A stretch of 64,000 nucleotides of DNA from contig JAWMQL010000004.1 in assembly GCA_033283165.1 (NCBI GenBank), positions 434,001-498,000 of the forward strand. The letters run 5' to 3'. Both the position numbers and the translations under genes were made by a program. Shown here piece by piece: positions 26,343-34,762 of this stretch. Each line of letters opens with the position of its first letter. Position 1 is the stretch's first letter. This stretch comes from JAWMQL01 sp033283165. GTDB lineage: Bacteria > Pseudomonadota > Gammaproteobacteria > Pseudomonadales > Halieaceae. Under the pieces are notes generated by a model. It was not told where the DNA came from. It ran no database searches and saw nothing but the letters and a program-made list of their open reading frames with translations.

Positions 26343-27622
26343 CGGAATCCCCGAACTGGGTAAGGGGCGACCTGCTGGGGCTGGAAATGCCGGCCCACGC
26401 CGGGGCGCTCCGGGAAGGCGGGCCGGACTGGCTTACCCTGGCGTTCCGGGCCACCGGCGCCCTGGCAGCCGACAACCGCGTCACCGCCATTACTCACATG
26501 GAACCCTGCGAGGGCGGCAGTACCGGCCGGAAACTGCTGTTGTCCGTCACCTATCAACAGCCCTCCCCGGAACTCAGCAACGACCTGTTCGTAAAATTTT
26601 CCCGCGACCTTGATGACAGCCTGCGTGACCGCGGCCGTTACCAGATGGCCCGCGAGGTGCGCCTGGCCCTGCTGTCCCGGGCGCCGGCCTTTCCGATCAC
26701 CGTGGCGACCTGCCACGCCGCCGACTTTCACGAAAGCACCGGGACCGGTGTCCTGATCACTCGCCGGGTGCCTTTCGGGCGCGACGGTATCGAACCCCAC
26801 CGGGAGAAATGCCTGGACTACCGCCTGTCCGAGCCGCTGCCGCACTACCAGGCCCTGGTCCGGGCGCTCGCCAGGCTGGCGGGCACGCACCGCGCTGGGC
26901 GACTGCCGAAATCGGTAGAGCAGGCCTTCCCTTTCGACCCGGACGCGCTGGCGGTGAGTCGGCGAGAGAGTTACGGCCCCGAGCAGGTGCTGCGGCGAAT
27001 ACAGCGCTACGCGGAATTCGCAACCAACTGCCCGCAGCTGTTGCCGCCGCATCTGCGCTCGAGTGCTTTTATCGCACAACTGACCGCCGAGGCCCCGGCC
27101 CTGGTGAGCGCCAGGACGGCGGTTCAGGATTTACTGGCAGAGAAGCCCGAGTACGTCGCGCTCTGTCACTGGAATGCCAACATAGACAACGCCTGGTTCT
27201 GGCGCGACGCGGACGGCACCCTGGAGTGCGGTCTGATGGACTGGGGGAACGTCAGCCAGATGCCGGTAGCGATGGCCCTGTGGGGTTGCCTGAGCGGCGC
27301 GGAAACGGATCTCTGGGACAAACACCTGGAGACACTGCTGGCGCTGTTTGCGCAGGAGTTCCACAACGCCGGCGGGCCGGCACTGGACCCGTCCCTGCTG
27401 CAACGGCAACTCCTGCTGCACGCGCGGGTCATGGGGCTCAACTGGCTTCTCGATGTCCCGGCACTGCTGCACCAAATGGTGCCGGATCTGGCCGACGTGC
27501 CGGATCGTTACGACCCCCGCATCAGCGACAACGAGGCCGCGCGCTCCCAGTTGCAGATGTTGACTGTGTTTTTGAATCTCTGGGCCACTCGAGACCCTGG
27601 ACCCCTGCCTGCGCAGGGGTGA
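26339..27622 (+). CDS. APH/choline-kinase-like phosphotransferase
   Basis: A 427-residue protein of the aminoglycoside-phosphotransferase/ecdysteroid-kinase-like superfamily. The catalytic loop appears as CHWNANIDNAWF (about 274-285) and the metal-binding Asp in LMDWGN (about 300-305). Such genes often accompany steroid or xenobiotic catabolic operons, but the phosphate acceptor is not known. It is the last of ten genes beginning at 17352. The final codons, RDPGPLPAQG and the stop, are encoded by the palindromic repeat at 27591-27622, so the natural C-terminus has probably been replaced by repeat sequence. Confidence 0.82.
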   Translation: MTESPNWVRGDLLGLEMPAHAGALREGGPDWLTLAFRATGALAADNRVTAITHMEPCEGGSTGRKLLLSVTYQQPSPELSNDLFVKFSRDLDDSLRDRGRYQMAREVRLALLSRAPAFPITVATCHAADFHESTGTGVLITRRVPFGRDGIEPHREKCLDYRLSEPLPHYQALVRALARLAGTHRAGRLPKSVEQAFPFDPDALAVSRRESYGPEQVLRRIQRYAEFATNCPQLLPPHLRSSAFIAQLTAEAPALVSARTAVQDLLAEKPEYVALCHWNANIDNAWFWRDADGTLECGLMDWGNVSQMPVAMALWGCLSGAETDLWDKHLETLLALFAQEFHNAGGPALDPSLLQRQLLLHARVMGLNWLLDVPALLHQMVPDLADVPDRYDPRISDNEAARSQLQMLTVFLNLWATRDPGPLPAQG

Positions 27623-27660
27623 CGAGGAACCCTGTTTTTCAACATATTGAAAAAGCGGGG
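27591..27660. repeat. Palindromic intergenic repeat with two hairpins
   Basis: The first hairpin has arms ACCCCTGC (27601-27608) and GCAGGGGT (27613-27620) around a 4-base loop, in the context CTGGACCCCTGCCTGCGCAG, which resembles the widespread CCTGCGC intergenic repeats of proteobacteria. The second has arms TTTTTCAA (27635-27642) and TTGAAAAA (27647-27654). The first contains the stop codon of the phosphotransferase. Together they may also act as a terminator before the TonB receptor promoter. Confidence 0.6.
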
Positions 27661-27738
27661 CAGGAGGCTCGGGATACTTGGAATTTGGTGGAATATTACC
27701 GGTTTTGGTCGTCTCGGATGGTTGCGAAATGGTGCTGA

Positions 27739-27763
27739 TATGATACAACAGTGGTGTTCATTA
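27739..27763 (+). promoter_or_regulatory. Operator-like site, motif 1 copy c
   Basis: ATACAACAGTGGTGTTCATT lies at 27743-27762, 31 nt before the TonB receptor ATG. The -10-like TATGAT (27739-27744) overlaps its left edge, as in the other copies. No good -35 is visible at 16-18 bp, so an activator could be needed. Confidence 0.65.
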
Positions 27764-27793
27764 CGATGTCAATAAATATAATGGGAGAGCATC

Positions 27794-30004
27794 ATGATGC
27801 ATCTAGCCCGAGCTGTAATTTTCCCTCTATCTATTCTCGCCCTGTCCATCGGCCTCGTGGCCCAGGCTAACGCCCAGGGTCAGGCCCAACTGGAGGAGGT
27901 TCTGGTCACCGCGGAACACCGCGAGGCGAACCTGCAAGATACCCAGATTTCGATCAGCGCCCTGTCGGCCAGTGATATCAAGGAACTCGGCATCAGCAAT
28001 TCCGTGGATCTGGGCCATTTCACTCCCAATGTGACCATTAACAAGTACCAGGGTGGCAAGTCCGGCATTGGCGTGAATATGCGCGGTGTCGGACAGAACG
28101 AGACGATCATCTCCTTCGACCCGGCCGTTGGTGTTTACCTGGATGATGTGCTGATTTCCAAGAACGTCGGCGCCCTGTTCGACGTGCTCGACCTGGAACG
28201 TATCGAGATCCTGCGCGGACCCCAGGGAACATTGTACGGGCGCAACACCATGGGCGGCACGGTGAATTACATTACCAAGAAACCCACCGATGAATTCGAG
28301 GGCAGCATCGCCGGCACCCTGGGTAGGTACGACCAGCGCGATATACGAGGCATTTTGAATATTCCATTGGCCGGTGCCGATAGCGGTATCGGCGCGCTTA
28401 GCACCCGTCTGACAGCCGGCAAAATCAAGCGTGACGGTTCAATCGATAACAAGTTGCCGGGCGCGCCGGACAAGGAACTCGAGACCAGGGACCGGGAGAT
28501 CTTCATGGCGCACCTGCAGTGGCAGCCCACCGATAATTTGACCGCCCTGTACACTTACGACCGTTCCCGTATCGACGAAACCCCGCCCACGCCGTTTACC
28601 ACCGGTACCAATCCCGCCTCATCCATTGGTCCGGTGCTGTTGCCCTTCTCGATCGGTTACCGGGCGGATCGGCCTGATGAAATTCTCGTGAACGGTTTCC
28701 ACGTGGCGAAGACCGACGTGGACGGCCACACGCTGCACATCGACTACAACTTTTCGGACAACCTCACCCTTAAGTCCATCACTGCCTATCGGGAAATGAA
28801 AAACCAGGCCTTCGCCGATTCCGATGGGTCGCCCGTGCCTGCAATCCAGACGATGGACACCAACGAGCACGAGCAGTTAACCCAGGAATTCCGGCTGGTC
28901 GGAGCGGCTATGGACGACCGAATCGACTACGTGGCCGGGTTCTACTACATGGATGAAGAGGGCGACATCATCAACGATGTGAACGTGTTCGGAACGTCGA
29001 ACCGGATCGAGGCTGAGATGGAGAACGACAACTGGGCGGTATACGGACAGGCCAGCTATTACCTCTCCGAGAAGCTGCGTGTGACGGCCGGATTGCGCTA
29101 CACGGATGAGGAAAAATCCCTTTCCAAAACGGAGCAAAACATCGGCTTCATACCCGGGAATAACCTGGGCCTGATAAAGGCCAAGGACAACTGGAGCCGG
29201 GTGTCGCCCATGGCGTCGGTCAGTTACGACTGGACCGCGGATATCATGACCTACCTGAGAATCAGTTCCGGTTACCAGTCCGGCGGCCTGAACGTTCGCG
29301 ACCAGAATCCGGTCAGTTTCCAGCGCGGCTACGACGAGGAAACCATGATTTCCTACGAGTTGGGTCTCAAGTCGAATCTCGGTGACCGCGTCCGTCTGAA
29401 CGGCGCACTCTGGTTCAGCGACTATAAAGACAAGCGGATCAACAATTTCGACGCCGAAACCCTGGGCAATATTGTTACCAACGCGGAAAAGGTGGAAATC
29501 TGGGGAATCGAACTCGAGATGCTTGCGCAGCTCAGTGACCATTTCCAACTCGGCGCCACCTACGGATACACGGACCCGGAGTTCAAGGAATACAACTTCG
29601 TGAACCCTGACGATCCGACGGATGTCCAGGACCTGTCGAAAATCACCAACTTTTCCTATTCGCCGGAGAACACCGCCAGCGCCTATCTCAGGTTCGATTA
29701 CCCCCTTGGTTTCGCCAGCTTGATCGCGCGGGTGGACTGGTCTTACAAGGATAAATACAACTTTCTGGCGCCCCAGCCTGAGCGTAATTTCCAGGGCTCT
29801 TACGATCTTTGGAATGCCCGTGTGTCCCTGGACGAAATCGATGGTCCTGGTGACACGACGCTGCGGGTGTCGGCCTGGGGTAAGAACCTGACCGATGAGT
29901 CCTACTTCTTTAATGGAGTCAACATCTACCCGACCTTCGGCTTCGACATCAACCTGTACGCCGAACCGCGGACCTATGGCGTAGACCTGGAGCTGCTGTT
30001 CTGA
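27794..30004 (+). CDS. TonB-dependent outer-membrane receptor
   Basis: A 736-residue outer-membrane TonB-dependent receptor. A signal peptide ends near AQANAQ (about 28), followed by a TonB-box-like LEEVLVTA segment and a plug domain with RIEILRGPQGTLYGRNTMGG (about 137-156). The rest is beta-barrel and ends in GVDLELLF with the terminal aromatic residue needed for assembly. It is of the siderophore-unrelated, large-substrate type common in marine gammaproteobacteria and probably imports the pathway substrate. An SDR follows 11 bp later. ATG 27794 follows GGGAGAG. It lies directly under motif 1 copy c. Confidence 0.93.
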   Translation: MMHLARAVIFPLSILALSIGLVAQANAQGQAQLEEVLVTAEHREANLQDTQISISALSASDIKELGISNSVDLGHFTPNVTINKYQGGKSGIGVNMRGVGQNETIISFDPAVGVYLDDVLISKNVGALFDVLDLERIEILRGPQGTLYGRNTMGGTVNYITKKPTDEFEGSIAGTLGRYDQRDIRGILNIPLAGADSGIGALSTRLTAGKIKRDGSIDNKLPGAPDKELETRDREIFMAHLQWQPTDNLTALYTYDRSRIDETPPTPFTTGTNPASSIGPVLLPFSIGYRADRPDEILVNGFHVAKTDVDGHTLHIDYNFSDNLTLKSITAYREMKNQAFADSDGSPVPAIQTMDTNEHEQLTQEFRLVGAAMDDRIDYVAGFYYMDEEGDIINDVNVFGTSNRIEAEMENDNWAVYGQASYYLSEKLRVTAGLRYTDEEKSLSKTEQNIGFIPGNNLGLIKAKDNWSRVSPMASVSYDWTADIMTYLRISSGYQSGGLNVRDQNPVSFQRGYDEETMISYELGLKSNLGDRVRLNGALWFSDYKDKRINNFDAETLGNIVTNAEKVEIWGIELEMLAQLSDHFQLGATYGYTDPEFKEYNFVNPDDPTDVQDLSKITNFSYSPENTASAYLRFDYPLGFASLIARVDWSYKDKYNFLAPQPERNFQGSYDLWNARVSLDEIDGPGDTTLRVSAWGKNLTDESYFFNGVNIYPTFGFDINLYAEPRTYGVDLELLF

Positions 30005-30015
30005 GCCTGACGCCC

Positions 30016-30759
30016 GTGAAAACCGCGCTGGTCACCGGCGGCGGTGCCGGTATGGGCAAGGCGACCTGTGAGCGCCTGGCGAGGGACGGTTTGCGGGTCG
30101 CGGTACTGGATATCGATGGCGACGCCGCCGCTCGGGTGGCCGACGGGATCAACCGGGATGGCGGTGAGGGGCTGGCCGTCGTGTGCGACGTGGTTCGGCA
30201 GGACCAGGTGGCGAAGGCGCTGGAGTCGGTCCGCGCGACGCTTGGCCCGGTCACGGTGCTGGTCAACAACGCCGCGGTGGATGATTTCTGTCCCTTCCAG
30301 GAGCTGGAAGAGGGCGCCTGGGACCGGGTGCTCGATATCAACCTGAAGAGCGTCTATAGCGTCACCCGGGCTGTCCTGCCCGACATGCTCGCCGCCGGCT
30401 GGGGAAGAATCGTCAATATGGCGTCCATGGCGGGGCAGACCGGCGCCCTGAATATGAGCCACTACAGCGCCAGCAAGGGCGGGGTCATTTCCCTGACGCG
30501 ATCCCTGGCGATGGAGCTGGGTTCAAAAGGCATCACCGTCAACGCCATCGCGCCGGGCTTCATCGATACCCCCATGTCGAGGCGCGCGATCGACGGCAAG
30601 CAGTTCCCGGTGCCGGCGGAGCAGATTCTCGCCTCCTACCCGATCCCGCGCATCGGTCAGCCGGAGGAAGTTGCCGCCGCCTGTGCGTTTTTTGCCTCGG
30701 AGGAGGCCGGTTATATCACCGCCCAGTTGCTCGGGGTGAACGGCGGCGCCGCGGTCTGA
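30016..30759 (+). CDS. Short-chain dehydrogenase/reductase (copy 1 of a paralogous pair)
   Basis: A classical SDR of 247 residues beginning at GTG 30016. It has TGGGAGMG (about 7-14), NNAAVDDF (about 84), Tyr in SHYSASKGG (about 153) with Lys four residues on, and the PGFIDTPM motif. It shares many long segments with the SDR at 62740-63501, including SASKGGVISLTRS-type and SYPIPRIGQPEEVAAACAFF-type runs, so the two are recent paralogues. It follows the TonB receptor by 11 bp, so it is likely coexpressed under copy c. Its stop directly abuts the stop of the convergent MFS gene. Confidence 0.9.
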   Translation: MKTALVTGGGAGMGKATCERLARDGLRVAVLDIDGDAAARVADGINRDGGEGLAVVCDVVRQDQVAKALESVRATLGPVTVLVNNAAVDDFCPFQELEEGAWDRVLDINLKSVYSVTRAVLPDMLAAGWGRIVNMASMAGQTGALNMSHYSASKGGVISLTRSLAMELGSKGITVNAIAPGFIDTPMSRRAIDGKQFPVPAEQILASYPIPRIGQPEEVAAACAFFASEEAGYITAQLLGVNGGAAV

Positions 30760-32139
30760 TCAGTGCTGGCTCCAGGCTTCTGCCGCAGCGACCGCCTCGC
30801 GCATCGCGCTGCGGCCCCGGAACAGGAAAAACGCCGCCAGTGGCAGGCAGCTGCCGAACATGGTGGCCATCCCCAGACCGATGGCGTTGCCGCCATAGAC
30901 GTAGTCTGAAAACGCCGCGATCAATACCGGGCCCAGGCTCATGGCCAGCAGTCCGATGGTGGTGGAGTAAAAGGCCACGCCCGCGCCGCGCAGCTCATTT
31001 GGGGTCACCAGGTTCAGTGACGCGACGTACACCGCCGTCATCGAGGTGACCAGGATCTGGAACCCCCCGAACCCGACCAGGAATACCCAGGGATTATCAC
31101 TGGTCACGGCGACCAGCCCAAAGGGAACGGCCACCGCCAGGCTCACTCCGTACCACAGGAAAGGCGCGTCCTTGTGACCGCGCTCGAACAGGTGGTTGAC
31201 GACGGTGCCGCACAGGAGCTTGCCCACCACACCTCCAATTATCATGGTAATGCCCAGCCCCAGGCCGATCTCGCTGCCACTCCAGCCAAATGTGCGTCCC
31301 ATGTGCGCCGGGTACCAGGCGGCAGCGCCAACGAAACCGACCGAGGCCAGGCCGAAACCCGCGTAGTGATGAAAGAAAAACCGGCCGCGGGACCGCATGA
31401 AGCGGATCAGGTCAGGATAGCAGCTCAGCATGCTGCTGAGCACAGACACGTCCTGTTTCTGGCTGTGCACGCCGCGCCGGCGTGGCTCCGGCATGGTGAA
31501 GCTCAACAGGGAGATCACCAGACCCGGCACGCCGATGATGAGAAATACCGACTGCCACGGCTTCACCTCGCCGATGAGCGGCAGAACCACCGCGTCCGCC
31601 CGGGAGACCACGTCGACCAGGACGCCGCCGAACAGGTAGGCGCACCCGGATCCGGCGGATGCGCCCAGCGAATACACTGCCAGGGCCAGGGTCAGGCGCG
31701 CCGGTGGGAACAGGTCGGTGATCATTGACGTGGCACAGGGATTCAGGCCGGCCTCGCCGGCGCCGACCCCGACCCGCGCCAGCAGCAGGTGGCCGAAGTC
31801 CCGCGCCAGGCCACAGGCCGCCGTGGCCAGGGACCAGACGGATACGCTGACAAAGATGATCAGGCGCCGGCTGAAGCGGTCCGACAGGGTCCCGGCAAGC
31901 AGGCCGAACAGGGAAAAGGTCACCGCGAACGCCATGCCGTGCAGCATGCCGAACTGCACATCGCTGATACCGATATCCGCTTTGATCGGGTCCACCAGCA
32001 GTGAAATGATGGTCCGGTCCAGGATGGACAGCCAGTACAGTACCGCCAGCAGGCCGGTGGAGTACCAGGCGATGGACGCAGCGGGGTAGGCTGGCCCTGG
32101 CGTGTTGCCGGCCGCCGGAGATGGTTTGCTGGTAGACAT
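30760..32139 (-). CDS. MFS transporter (spinster/OPA-like)
   Basis: A 459-residue inner-membrane transporter of the major facilitator superfamily with about 12 hydrophobic segments. The loop 2-3 signature GLLAGTLSDRFSRR (about 79-92) is clear. The N-terminal segment WYSTGLLAVLYWLSILDRTIIS is typical of spinster-type members. It probably moves the pathway substrate or a product across the inner membrane. It is transcribed alone on the minus strand; its 105 bp upstream gap to the aldo/keto reductase shows no copy of the recurrent operators. Confidence 0.9.
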   Translation of the reverse strand: MSTSKPSPAAGNTPGPAYPAASIAWYSTGLLAVLYWLSILDRTIISLLVDPIKADIGISDVQFGMLHGMAFAVTFSLFGLLAGTLSDRFSRRLIIFVSVSVWSLATAACGLARDFGHLLLARVGVGAGEAGLNPCATSMITDLFPPARLTLALAVYSLGASAGSGCAYLFGGVLVDVVSRADAVVLPLIGEVKPWQSVFLIIGVPGLVISLLSFTMPEPRRRGVHSQKQDVSVLSSMLSCYPDLIRFMRSRGRFFFHHYAGFGLASVGFVGAAAWYPAHMGRTFGWSGSEIGLGLGITMIIGGVVGKLLCGTVVNHLFERGHKDAPFLWYGVSLAVAVPFGLVAVTSDNPWVFLVGFGGFQILVTSMTAVYVASLNLVTPNELRGAGVAFYSTTIGLLAMSLGPVLIAAFSDYVYGGNAIGLGMATMFGSCLPLAAFFLFRGRSAMREAVAAAEAWSQH

Positions 32140-32244
32140 CAGTGTTGGTTGTTATTTATCGTGAAGCTATCTTATGTCAGGGCGGCGCCTTTTGACAGGC
32201 GATTGGCGCGGCGACAGGGAAAAATTCGGGCAAGAGGATAAAAC

Positions 32245-33306
32245 ATGGCAACCACACTGGATCACTACCGCCTGCTGGGCCGCTCCGGCCTGCGCGTATC
32301 ACCGCTCTGCCTGGGCACCATGACCTTCGGCGTGCCCGCGAGCTGGGGGTGCGGGGAAGTGGAGGCGCGGCGGATATTCGACCGTTACGTAGAGGATGGC
32401 GGCAATTTCATCGACACCGCGAATTTTTACGCCGAGGGCGAGTCGGAACGCATGATCGGCGACCTGGTGCAGGGCCGGCGGGAGCAGATGGTCATCGCCA
32501 CCAAGTACTCCCTCACCATGCGCCGGGGGGACCCCAATGCCAGCGGCAACCACCGCAAGAACATGGTGCAATCGGTGGAACACAGCCTCAAGCGCCTGGG
32601 CAGCGACTACATCGACCTGTTGTATCTTCACGTCTGGGACGAACGCACACCGGTGGAGGAAATCCTGCGCGCCTTCGACGACCTGGTGCGCGCCGGGAAG
32701 ATACTCTACGTCGGTATCTCGGATACCCCCGCCTGGCAGGTCTCGCGCATGCAGGCCATCGCGGAGTTGCGTGGCTGGTCGCCCGTGGTGGGGCTCCAGA
32801 TTCCCTACAGCCTGGCGGAACGCACCGTGGAAAGAGACCTGATTCCCATGGCCCGGACGATGGGCATGGGCGTCCTGCCCTGGTCGCCGCTGGCCGGGGG
32901 CACCCTGACCGGCAAGTACGGGCAAGGTGACCTGGAGGCGTCCGCCGCCGGCAGCGGCGCCGCGGATTCCCGCAGGGACATCAACCTGGCCTCCGGTCGG
33001 CTCAGTTCACGAACACTCGCCATCGCCGACGAGGTCCGCGCGATCGCCCGGGAGTTGGGCCGCACCCCGGCCCAGGTGGCCCTGGCGTGGACCCTGTGCA
33101 ACCCCGCAGTCACCTCCACCATCCTTGGTGTGCGAACCCTGGGCCAGCTGGAGGACAATATCGCTGCCCTGGAGCTGGACCTCGACGGGGAACAACTGGC
33201 CCGGCTGGACCAGGTCAGCGGGATCGAGGCGGGATTTCCCCACGAGATGATCGGTTCCCCGATCGCTCACTGGATGTTCGGCGAGGTCGAGGTGGAGCTG
33301 CCCTGA
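32245..33306 (+). CDS. Aldo/keto reductase
   Basis: A 353-residue NADP-dependent (beta/alpha)8 aldo/keto reductase of the YghZ/AKR11-13-like group. The catalytic tetrad can be located: Asp in FIDTANFYAEG (about 53), Tyr at NFY (about 58), Lys in VIATKYSL (about 86) and His in DLLYLHVWD (about 128). The C-terminal cofactor region is SGIE-free, but STILGVRTLGQLEDN near 292 matches the family. It likely reduces a ketone or aldehyde. ATG 32245 follows AAGAGGATAAAAC. It is separate from the next gene, which has its own operator. Confidence 0.92.
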   Translation: MATTLDHYRLLGRSGLRVSPLCLGTMTFGVPASWGCGEVEARRIFDRYVEDGGNFIDTANFYAEGESERMIGDLVQGRREQMVIATKYSLTMRRGDPNASGNHRKNMVQSVEHSLKRLGSDYIDLLYLHVWDERTPVEEILRAFDDLVRAGKILYVGISDTPAWQVSRMQAIAELRGWSPVVGLQIPYSLAERTVERDLIPMARTMGMGVLPWSPLAGGTLTGKYGQGDLEASAAGSGAADSRRDINLASGRLSSRTLAIADEVRAIARELGRTPAQVALAWTLCNPAVTSTILGVRTLGQLEDNIAALELDLDGEQLARLDQVSGIEAGFPHEMIGSPIAHWMFGEVEVELP

Positions 33307-33314
33307 CTCGCGCA

Positions 33315-33363
33315 TTGCCCGGCGGGGCATTCTCCACTACTATACAACACAGGTGTTCATTAT
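33315..33363 (+). promoter_or_regulatory. Promoter with operator-like site, motif 1 copy d
   Basis: TTGCCC (33315-33320), a 17 bp spacer and TACTAT (33338-33343) form a plausible sigma-70 promoter. The site ATACAACACAGGTGTTCATT (33342-33361) overlaps the last bases of the -10 and the expected start of transcription, 20 nt before the ATG at 33383. This geometry suits a repressor. Confidence 0.65.
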
Positions 33364-33382
33364 TGAACGGAGGCGGTTCGCG

Positions 33383-34759
33383 ATGTTGCGGAAATGGTTT
33401 CTGCCGGTGCAACTCGTGGCGGGCCTGCTTGTCGCGCATCTTAACGTCACCGCACTGGCGGCAACGGCTCGGCCAGCCGCCGCTGAACCGGGTCAAGAGG
33501 AAAGCATTTTGAATAACGATGAAGACAAGTCCGCCAGCGCCATGCCGCTGGGCGCCCTGACCGGGATCGGCAGCCGCAGCGGGCAGCTGGTGGAGGTCAA
33601 CGACCACCTGTGGGTGTCCAAGGACATCAGCGACAGCATCCTGATCACCACCCCCGAGGGGAACGTGGTGATCAACAGCGGCATGCCGGGTAACGGCGAG
33701 CAGCACCGGGAGCGATTCAACTCCGTCAGCAGCGGGCCGGTAAACTACCTGGTAATCACCCAGTGTCACGCGGATCATTTCGGGGGCGCCTACGGCATCC
33801 GCGATCCGGAAACCCGGGTTATCACCCAGGCGAATTTTACCCGCTGCCGGGAGTACTGGCGCATCCTGGAGGAGTTCTACACCCGGCGTTCCGGCAAGCT
33901 GTGGGGGTCGGTGCTGGGCGAGCGACGTAATGTCCGCGAGCTGATCCGGGAGGTGGAGCCGGATCTCACCTTCAAGGAAAGCCACGAGTTCGAGTTGGGG
34001 GGTCGTCACTTCGCCCTCTACGCCGCTCCGGGCGGGGAGAGCGAAGACGGCTCGGTGGTGTGGCTGCCCCAGGACAGGACAGTGATTACCGGCAACCTGT
34101 TCGGGCCCGTATTCGGCAACATGCCCAACCTGTATACCATCCGCGGCGACAAGATCCGCTCCGCCAAACGCTTCATCGAGTCACTGGATTTCGTCCTGGC
34201 GCTGGAACCGGTGGTCATCGTCACCGGCCACGAGGTGATCGAGGGTGAGCAGGCGATCCGGGATGCACTGACCCGTCTGCGCGCGGCGGTCCTGCACGTG
34301 CACGACTACACGGTTGCGGGCATGAACGCGGGCAAGGACGTGCACACCCTGATGCGCGAGGTGACGCTGCCGGAAGAGCTGCAGGTCGGCCAGGCCCACG
34401 GCAAGCTGTCCTGGTGCGTGCGCGCGATCTGGGAGGAGTACGCTGGGTGGTTTCACTACGACGCCACCACCTCCCTGTACGGTGTGCCCGGCAGCGCGGT
34501 GGCGGGCGACCTGGTGGAACTGGCCGGCGGCGCCGATGCGCTGGCGGCGCGCGCCGAGCACTATATTGCCGACGCCAAACCCCTGGAAGCCCTGCACCTG
34601 GTGCAGATCGCGCTGCAGGCGGAGCCGGCCAACGAGCGCGCTTTGCGCGCCAGGGTCGGCGCCCACCAGCAACTGCTGGAAGCGTCTGGCGGTGAGAATT
34701 TCAGCGAGGTGATGTGGCTGAAGTCAGAGATCGCGGCCGCCGAAGCCGCGCTGGATTGA
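33383..34759 (+). CDS. Exported metallo-beta-lactamase-fold protein, alkylsulfatase-like
   Basis: A 458-residue protein with an N-terminal signal sequence (hydrophobic LVAGLLVAHL, cleavage likely near residue 30). The MBL domain carries TQCHADHFGGAYG at about 130-142. In the normal HxHxDH motif the first histidine is replaced by Gln here, so one zinc ligand is changed. The C-terminal part (about 340-458) resembles the dimerisation domain of SdsA1/BDS1-type alkylsulfatases. It may cleave a sulfate or related ester in the periplasm before uptake, or have another lyase role. GGAGG nine bases before ATG 33383 decides the start. A KstD-like gene follows 3 bp after its stop. Confidence 0.82.
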   Translation: MLRKWFLPVQLVAGLLVAHLNVTALAATARPAAAEPGQEESILNNDEDKSASAMPLGALTGIGSRSGQLVEVNDHLWVSKDISDSILITTPEGNVVINSGMPGNGEQHRERFNSVSSGPVNYLVITQCHADHFGGAYGIRDPETRVITQANFTRCREYWRILEEFYTRRSGKLWGSVLGERRNVRELIREVEPDLTFKESHEFELGGRHFALYAAPGGESEDGSVVWLPQDRTVITGNLFGPVFGNMPNLYTIRGDKIRSAKRFIESLDFVLALEPVVIVTGHEVIEGEQAIRDALTRLRAAVLHVHDYTVAGMNAGKDVHTLMREVTLPEELQVGQAHGKLSWCVRAIWEEYAGWFHYDATTSLYGVPGSAVAGDLVELAGGADALAARAEHYIADAKPLEALHLVQIALQAEPANERALRARVGAHQQLLEASGGENFSEVMWLKSEIAAAEAALD

Positions 34760-34762
34760 ACG

